A stretch of DNA of 35,996 nucleotides from Paenibacillus sp. JCM 10914. Its GTDB lineage: Bacteria > Bacillota > Bacilli > Paenibacillales > Paenibacillaceae. The number at the start of each line of letters is the position of its first letter. Positions within the stretch are counted from its first letter, which is position 1. The position numbers were made by a program, and so were the translations under genes. The stretch is taken from assembly GCF_001315105.1 (NCBI RefSeq), contig NZ_BAZR01000044.1, forward strand, positions 1-35,996. Reading direction: 5' to 3'. Of this stretch, positions 30,380 to 35,996 are shown piece by piece. The notes below the pieces were generated by a model. It worked only from the letters and a program-made list of their open reading frames with translations, was not told the origin of the DNA and made no database searches.

Positions 30380-31279
30380 ATGGAAATTCACATCAAGAAG
30401 GACCTGTCGTCAACGGCAGGTCTCTACCCTAACCGTGCGCGCATGCTCATCTCCTGTCCGGATGGACCGGGGATTGTAGCAGCCGTATCGCAGTTTCTGT
30501 ATCAACACGGTGCCAACATCGTGCAATCGGATCAGTATACGATGGATCCGGCAGGCGGCATGTTCTTTATGCGAGTGGAATTTGATCTGGAAGAGCTGGA
30601 TAGCAAGCTTCCTGCACTGGAGTCTTCGTTCCAAGAGGTGGCTGATCAATTCCAGATGGATTGGAATATCTACCACGCAGCGCGTAAGAAACGCCTGGCT
30701 ATCTTCGTATCGAAGGAAGATCATTGTCTTGTTGAACTGCTGTGGCAGTGGCAGGCAGGGGATCTGGATGCCGACATCGCACTTGTGGTCAGCAATCATC
30801 TGGATATGAAGGAATATGTAGAATCATTTGGTATTCCGTATCATCATATCCCGGTAACGGCTGAGACGAAGCCTGAAGCCGAGAAACGTCAACTCGATGT
30901 GATCGGTGATGATATTGACGTCATTATTCTGGCACGCTATATGCAGATCATCTCGCCAACCTTTATTGAGCATTACCGCAATCGGATCATCAATATTCAC
31001 CATTCTTTCCTACCGGCATTCGTGGGCGGTAAGCCGTATGCCCAGGCTTATAATCGCGGAGTGAAAATCATTGGAGCTACGGCTCATTATGTTACGGAAG
31101 AGCTGGATGGCGGACCAATCATCGAACAGGACGTTCAGCGTGTAAGTCACCGTGACGACGTCAATGAATTGAAGCGCATCGGTCGTACGATCGAACGTGT
31201 CGTATTGGCAAGAGCTGTGAAATGGCATGTGGAGGACCGCATTCTCGTGCATCATAACAAGACAGTCGTGTTCAACTAG
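30380..31279 (+). CDS. purU: Formyltetrahydrofolate deformylase PurU
   Basis: The 299-residue enzyme hydrolyses 10-formyl-THF to THF and formate. It has an N-terminal ACT domain (about 20-100: ISCPDGPGIVAAVSQFLYQH) and a formyltransferase-type catalytic domain (about 100-290). Catalytic motifs are NIHHSFLPAFVGGKPYAQA and TAHYVTEELDGGPIIEQD, which supply the Asn, His and Asp expected in the family. GAGGAGG lies 13 nt upstream. It follows nfo by 58 nt on the same strand with no obvious terminator between, so it may be cotranscribed, although no functional link is evident. Confidence 0.96.
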   Translation: MEIHIKKDLSSTAGLYPNRARMLISCPDGPGIVAAVSQFLYQHGANIVQSDQYTMDPAGGMFFMRVEFDLEELDSKLPALESSFQEVADQFQMDWNIYHAARKKRLAIFVSKEDHCLVELLWQWQAGDLDADIALVVSNHLDMKEYVESFGIPYHHIPVTAETKPEAEKRQLDVIGDDIDVIILARYMQIISPTFIEHYRNRIINIHHSFLPAFVGGKPYAQAYNRGVKIIGATAHYVTEELDGGPIIEQDVQRVSHRDDVNELKRIGRTIERVVLARAVKWHVEDRILVHHNKTVVFN

Positions 31280-31345
31280 ACCATACTAGACATTCATATC
31301 ATCTGTGCAGGCTGTCGCTTTAATGCTGCAACGGATTACATCTTG

Positions 31346-31384
31346 TTCCCGCTCCGTGTATATTGGAGCGGGAATTTGTTTTTA
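31346..31384 (+). terminator. Rho-independent terminator of purU
   Basis: TTCCCGCTCC (31346-31355) pairs perfectly with GGAGCGGGAA (31365-31374), followed by TTTGTTTTT. Confidence 0.95.
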
Positions 31385-31526
31385 ATTTGCAGATTTTTCA
31401 AACTTTTTAGGATATGGTCTCGTCAATATAGGTGAATCGAGGAGACAGAGGGGCTGAAGTTTAGCAATCTGGCTCTCGTAAGGGTATGTATATTGTCCAT
31501 CTTTTGTTGGAGAGGGGAATCATCAG

Positions 31527-33885
31527 TTGTCGTTGTATACAAAAAAACGGGGGATTGTTCTGTTCTTGGCTATGCTGTTGTTGTCAGCAACGCTGTCTTT
31601 GGCATTACCGGCAGGACAAGTTTACGCGGATACCGCCAAGATTGGGATTCAGAGCGAGCTCGGATACCAGGGGAAAGTGAAGAGTGGAAAATGGAATCCG
31701 CTCAAACTGACGCTGACGAGCGACCGGGATATTTCCGGTGATATCGTCATTCAAATCCAGAATAACATGGGCTATGGTCAACAGACCTCGTACGTCCAGC
31801 GAGTGGAGCTTCCGAAGGATACGCCGAAGGAGTTGTTGATCGGTCTTCCAGGAACGGTGCTCAACAAAGACAATAATCAGATATTGTTCTATGAGGATTC
31901 GTATACGAAGGGGAAGCCAACCGCTTTTGATTCAGGCAGGAACTATGTTCAGGCATCGCCGTATCAAGGGGCGCTGATTGCTGTGCTAGCCGACGATCCG
32001 GATACGATGAACTTCATGAACGTGCTGAATGGCAAAGGAAGCAGCTTGAACCAATTCTCGATTAAGGCCGGAAATATACCGTCCGATCCGATGCTGCTGA
32101 ATGGGCTGGACGTATTGGTCATCAATAATTTTGCGTCCGACACGCTCACGGAACCGCAGCGTAAATCGATCATCGATTGGGTGAATGGCGGGGGAACCTT
32201 GGTGCTGGCCGGTGGCGCTGGTTATGCCAAGAGCGCTGCTCCGTTCGCGGATATTGCTCCGGTTCAGTCGAGCGGCACGACTTCGGTCCAATCCTTGACC
32301 GAACTTGAACAACTCGGCGGTAAGCCTCTGAAATTGGATGGCACCTTTACCATTTCGACGGCGAACTTAGCAGAAGGAGCCGAGGGCGGAATCACGGCTG
32401 ACGGACAGCCTTTGTTCGCTTCGCACGCCTATGGACAGGGTAAGGTCCAATACGCTGCATATGATCTGGCTATGGACGGTTGGTTCTTGGGCAGGGCACG
32501 CCGACGCCTGGGCATCACTGCTCCGGAACAGCCTACCCGTCTCGTCTCAAAACGGGATGTACGGCGGTTCGTTCATGGATAATTTGAATTATGTACTGGA
32601 ATATTTTCCAGCGCTGAAGATGCCATCCTTTACATTATTGCTGTGGATGTTACTCATTTATGCGGTCATTGTCGCACCGATCCTGTACTTTATATTGAAG
32701 CGGGCGGATAAGCGGGAGTGGGCGTGGTTCCTGATTCCGATTATCGCGGTTATCGCGAGCGGGGCAGTGTATTTCGTTGGCTCTGCCGATAAAACGAGGG
32801 AGCTTGCACATACCATCAATGTGATTAAGTTGAACGGACAAGGTGACGGGGTGAAATCATCGGCCTCCGCGTTCTTCACTCCGCGCAGCGGGAATTATCA
32901 ACTGGAGTTCTCCGAGAATACGTATCTGAAGACTGGCCGTAATCAGACGACATTCGGCAGTGGCCTGGGTGAGAATACGAGCTTTGTACGGAATACCCCG
33001 GAAGCAACGACTTTGGAGCTTCGCGACATGCCACAATGGTCCCTGGCCAAGATATGGTCCGAGAGTCAAGGCACGGAACCAGTGGGTCGCTTTGCTCTGG
33101 ATCTGAAGCTGGATGGAAGTGGTCAGTTAACCGGGGCAGTAACGAATGAAACGATTAATGATCTGACCGAAGTTGTACTCGTTGTAGGAGGTAAGGGTTA
33201 CAAGCTTGGCGATGTCGCGCAGGGGGCCTCCGTAAGTGTTCCGCAAGACCAGAAGCAAGTGCTGAAATTCGTGGGCTCGGACCTGAGCAATATCCTATAT
33301 CCGTATGTTCAGAATGATACGAGAGCGCGTGAACGCGATATTCTGAACAACTACAGCTGGGCTGGCGGATATAGCAATAAAGATGCCTATATTATGGGGT
33401 GGAGTAAGGACCGTCTGACGACCTTTACTTTGAAGGGAACTGAAGTGGATAGTGACCAGTTGAATTACTGGGTACAGCCGGTGTCCATGAACTGGGAAGT
33501 TAGCGGAGAGTTAAACATTCCATACGGGTTCCTGTCGCCAGAAATTTCACAAGTAAATGCACCGATGTATGCGTCTTATCCACACGGAATCGAGATGGGG
33601 CAGGGAATGATCGTGGGAGAGTTCCCATTGATTACAGAAGGCAGTGTTCAATATTCGGAAATATCAATAAAGGGCACGAAATTTAACCAAAATGTCACGA
33701 TGGAAATTTGGAACGTGAAGGAGAGCAAGTGGGAGCCGGTGGACAATTCCAATAATGAAGTCGTCTATGCGGATCATCCGGAGCAGTACATCGTCGACAA
33801 TCGGGTTCGATTCATGATAACAGCCAGCGACCAGACCAACTTCACGATGCCTGAGCTGTCAGTGAAGGGGGAGGCAACGCCATGA
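31527..33885 (+). pseudogene. Exported membrane protein with GATase-like fold, split by a frameshift; ABC partner
   Basis: The first frame starts at TTG 31527 (GAGAGGGG upstream), has a signal peptide (LFLAMLLLSATLSLALPAGQVYA) and a beta-rich domain, then LNGLDVLVINNFASDTL and IIDWVNGGGTLVLAGGAGYA, as in glutamine-amidotransferase-like folds. It goes off-frame after DLAMDG at about 32484. The second frame continues SWAGHADAWASLLRNSLP, two TM helices (TLLLWMLLIYAVIVAPILYF, FLIPIIAVIASGAVYFV) and a long extracellular beta region to 33885. Removing one T at 32484-32485 would join DGW to SWAGHAD, giving about 785 residues. The stop overlaps the ABC ATPase start as ATGA. I do not recognise a named family; as written it is broken. 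Confidence 0.8.
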
Positions 33886-34811
33886 TCGAGATTAAAAACT
33901 TAAGTAAACGCTACGGCACATTCCATGCTTTGAAAGAAATCAGTCTCGATATTGAACAAGGGACGGTATTTGGCTTCGTCGGACCGAACGGAGCCGGAAA
34001 ATCCACGACGATGTCGATCCTGGCAACGCTGATGTTGCCCACGTCCGGGATCGCCAAGGTAGGAGGGTACGATGTTACGCAGTACCCGAAGGAAGTTCGT
34101 AAACGGATTGGTTATATGCCGGATTTTTTCGGTGTCTATGATCAGTTAAAGTCGACTGAGTATTTACATTTCTATGGTGCAAGCTACGGTATTCCGCGGG
34201 TGGAGCGTGAACAGTTGATCCCACAACTGCTAGAGCTGGTCAACTTGACGGATAAAGCCGATACGTACGTGGATAGTTTATCGCGGGGGATGAAGCAGCG
34301 TCTTTGCTTGGCCCGCTGCCTTGTGCACGACCCGGACGTGTTGATACTGGATGAACCGGCATCGGGGCTTGACCCGCGGGCACGGATCGAAATGCGCGAA
34401 ATATTAAAGGAATTGAAATTAATGGGCAAGACGATTATTATCTCATCTCATATTCTGCCTGAACTTGCGGAGATGGTAGACGAGATCGGCGTCATCGAAC
34501 ATGGGGAAATGGTGGCGCAAGGCAAGGTTAGCGACATTCAGAACCGTCTTCGCGTCAAGAAGGTGATTCATATTCGTACGCTGGAGCGCGAAGATGAACT
34601 GGCCGAGAAACTGCGGGATGAGCCGAATGTTACATCCGTGCTAGTTGATAATACCGGGGTTCACGTTCATTACGGTGGAGATGATGTACAGCAGAGTGCT
34701 CTGCTGCGTCAGGTGGTCGCTTGGGACATCCCGATTGTCTCCTTCCAGGAAGCACAGAGCAATCTGGAAGATGTATTCCTCGAAATTACCAAAGGAGGAC
34801 CCCGCGAATGA
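33882..34811 (+). CDS. ABC transporter ATP-binding protein
   Basis: The 309-residue ATPase has Walker A GPNGAGKST (34-42), the signature SLSRGMKQRL (about 134-143), Walker B VLILDEPASGLD (about 154-165) and a switch His (IISSHILPE). After about residue 215 it carries an extra C-terminal domain typical of export-type, CcmA/YhaQ-like ATPases. It belongs to a gliding-type or drug/antibiotic-export ABC class (DRA family-like). Its start overlaps the stop of the preceding gene (ATGA) and its own stop overlaps the next start in the same way, so the three genes are translationally coupled. Substrate is unknown. Confidence 0.95.
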   Translation: MIEIKNLSKRYGTFHALKEISLDIEQGTVFGFVGPNGAGKSTTMSILATLMLPTSGIAKVGGYDVTQYPKEVRKRIGYMPDFFGVYDQLKSTEYLHFYGASYGIPRVEREQLIPQLLELVNLTDKADTYVDSLSRGMKQRLCLARCLVHDPDVLILDEPASGLDPRARIEMREILKELKLMGKTIIISSHILPELAEMVDEIGVIEHGEMVAQGKVSDIQNRLRVKKVIHIRTLEREDELAEKLRDEPNVTSVLVDNTGVHVHYGGDDVQQSALLRQVVAWDIPIVSFQEAQSNLEDVFLEITKGGPRE

Positions 34812-35755
34812 ACTGGAGCAGACGATTAATTAATCCGGTAATTGATAAAGAATTCCGACTGCGCATGCGTTCTACGCGTTCCATGCTGTCCGTGCTGTTA
34901 TATATACTGGCACTGGGAGCTGTAGCGATGGGCTTTATTTATCTCTTTTTGTACCTGGGACAAAGAGGGGGCCAGCAGCGCTTCGATCCACAGATGAGCC
35001 AGATGATGTTCTACGTGCTTAGTTTTGCGCAGCTCGTTCTGATCGCTTTTATGGCACCGGCATTAACGGCTGGCGTTATTAGCAGTGAGCGGGAGAAGCA
35101 AACCTTGAGCATGTTGCTGACGACACAGCAAAGTTCGTCGACAATCGTACTGAGCAAGCTCGTATCATCGCTTAGCTTCATGACGCTGATCGTGCTGTCA
35201 ACACTGCCGATTTACAGTATCGTATTTCTGTACGGCGGTATTTCGCCGAAGCAGCTCGTATCCGTCTTTGGTTTTTATCTATTCGTGATGCTGCTGCTCG
35301 GCGCGCTTGGCGTGATGTTCTCGACGCTGTTCAAACGGACGATCGTAGCCATTATTGTGACGTATGGTGCGGGACTTATCATATTCCTGGTCACAGGACT
35401 ATTGTATTTATTCCTCTTGGGCATTGAACAGCGCAATATGTATCAGACGGGTCAACCTCCGGCAGGGAGCTACTCCTGGGTTGGATATGTACTCGGATTG
35501 AATCCCGCCGGGGCTTTGATGAGTCTGTTTGACCCGTCATTTTCGAAGCAAGCGTTTCTGGTTCAAGGCGGTAATCTGAACAGCAAGGCACCGATCGAGC
35601 TCTGGCTGGAGTTCTTCATCGTCTATGCCGTTGTGATTGTAGGCGCGTTATGGATTGCCATCCGCAATATCAGGCCAGTAGCCAGACGTAAGCGGAAGGA
35701 TAAGGCAGTGTTAGAAGCCCCTCAAGGAGAAGAACCGACCGGGAGCGGAGCGTAA
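34808..35755 (+). CDS. ABC transporter permease (ABC-2 type)
   Basis: The 315-residue product starts MNWSRRLINPVIDKEFRLRM and has about six TM helices (SMLSVLLYILALGAVAMGFI, QLVLIAFMAPALTAGVISSE, FMTLIVLSTLPIYSIVFLYG, FYLFVMLLLGALGVMFSTLF, IIVTYGAGLIIFLVTGLLYL, WLEFFIVYAVVIVGALWIAI). The segment GVISSEREKQTLSMLLTT is the typical ABC-2 family intracellular motif. ATG 34808 overlaps the ATPase stop and AAAGGAGGACCCC lies upstream; the longer frame from 34721 lies inside the ATPase and is rejected. It is the membrane partner of the preceding ATPase. Confidence 0.93.
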   Translation: MNWSRRLINPVIDKEFRLRMRSTRSMLSVLLYILALGAVAMGFIYLFLYLGQRGGQQRFDPQMSQMMFYVLSFAQLVLIAFMAPALTAGVISSEREKQTLSMLLTTQQSSSTIVLSKLVSSLSFMTLIVLSTLPIYSIVFLYGGISPKQLVSVFGFYLFVMLLLGALGVMFSTLFKRTIVAIIVTYGAGLIIFLVTGLLYLFLLGIEQRNMYQTGQPPAGSYSWVGYVLGLNPAGALMSLFDPSFSKQAFLVQGGNLNSKAPIELWLEFFIVYAVVIVGALWIAIRNIRPVARRKRKDKAVLEAPQGEEPTGSGA

Positions 35756-35794
35756 AGTCATACGAAGGCAGGTAGACAAGGAGGTAAGGAGATC

Positions 35795-35996
35795 ATGGAC
35801 AACATCTTGCGGTTTATCGAATCGGCGCGTCGGCGGCTGCAGCGGTTTCGGGTCATTGCTTACGCCTTATATGGACTGATAGCCGGCTTTGCGCTGCTGC
35901 TGCTCCTGCTGATCGTCGGACGCTTGATCCCTATTGACTGGCTTGAGATGGCAGCAGTCATAATTCCGCTCGTTTCTGGTATGGTAGGCCTGATAT
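35795..35996 (+). CDS. Membrane protein, 3' truncated by the window end
   Basis: ATG 35795 follows AAGGAGGTAAGGAG. The 67 visible codons read MDNILRFIESARRRLQRFRV, then two hydrophobic stretches (ALYGLIAGFALLLLLLIVG and AAVIIPLVSGMVGLI) joined by RLIPIDWLEM. This looks like the start of a polytopic membrane protein in the same operon as the ABC genes, 39 nt after the permease stop. Too little is visible to assign a family. Confidence 0.8.
   Translation, partial: MDNILRFIESARRRLQRFRVIAYALYGLIAGFALLLLLLIVGRLIPIDWLEMAAVIIPLVSGMVGLI

Overview
The window looks like chromosomal DNA of a Paenibacillus-type Firmicute. The reasons are: a cmpA / SprT-family gene / tRNA neighbourhood like that around ydcK in Bacillus subtilis; strong AGGAGG-type ribosome binding sites with many TTG and GTG starts; classical Bacillus Fur boxes; lipoproteins and secreted proteins but nothing belonging to an outer membrane; and a Gram-positive-style Tad pilus locus. 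I see no prophage, transposase, integrase or CRISPR array.

Region 1 (1-2900): cmpA (spore cortex, TTG start, 43 codons) and an unknown gene on the minus strand, a SprT-like metalloprotein gene, tRNA-Asn and tRNA-Ser, a peptidase E gene, then tRNA-Glu, tRNA-Lys and tRNA-Leu. The spacers carry an intergenic repeat in three copies, one of them fused to a duplicated tRNA-Glu 3' end.

Region 2 (3000-10400): a GsiB-like KGG-repeat stress protein, then a Fur-controlled siderophore locus. It holds an AraC regulator fused to a siderophore-binding domain, a binding lipoprotein, two BtuC-type permeases and an unusual two-domain esterase. The order matches btr-feuABC-ybbA of B. subtilis, which imports ferric bacillibactin/enterobactin. 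No ABC ATPase is encoded here.

Region 3 (10400-16240): a PAS protein with a CxxC/CxxC tail, an XRE regulator broken near its start, a second identical tRNA-Leu(GAG), an Ohr peroxidase, a small Cys-rich protein and a DCC-family protein. A minus-strand set follows: exported nuclease, PepSY membrane protein (frameshifted) and YtkA-like lipoprotein.

Region 4 (16250-28590): a complete Gram-positive Tad/Flp pilus locus. The order is tadZ, tadA, tadB, tadC, Flp pilin, TadE-like, DUF5702-like, TadE-like, TadV prepilin peptidase, then an FHA/DUF6382-like membrane protein (frameshifted). A copper-amine-oxidase-like secreted protein follows. The Tad leader contains a strong intrinsic terminator with no upstream same-strand gene nearby, so attenuation is possible.

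Region 5 (28590-35996): a DUF2621 protein, endonuclease IV with a long C-terminal extension, PurU, and an operon of a large exported membrane protein (frameshifted), an ABC ATPase, an ABC permease and a truncated membrane protein.

Four genes are each broken by what looks like a single-base indel. That frequency suggests either sequencing/assembly error or unusual gene decay, and should be settled before these genes are called dead.
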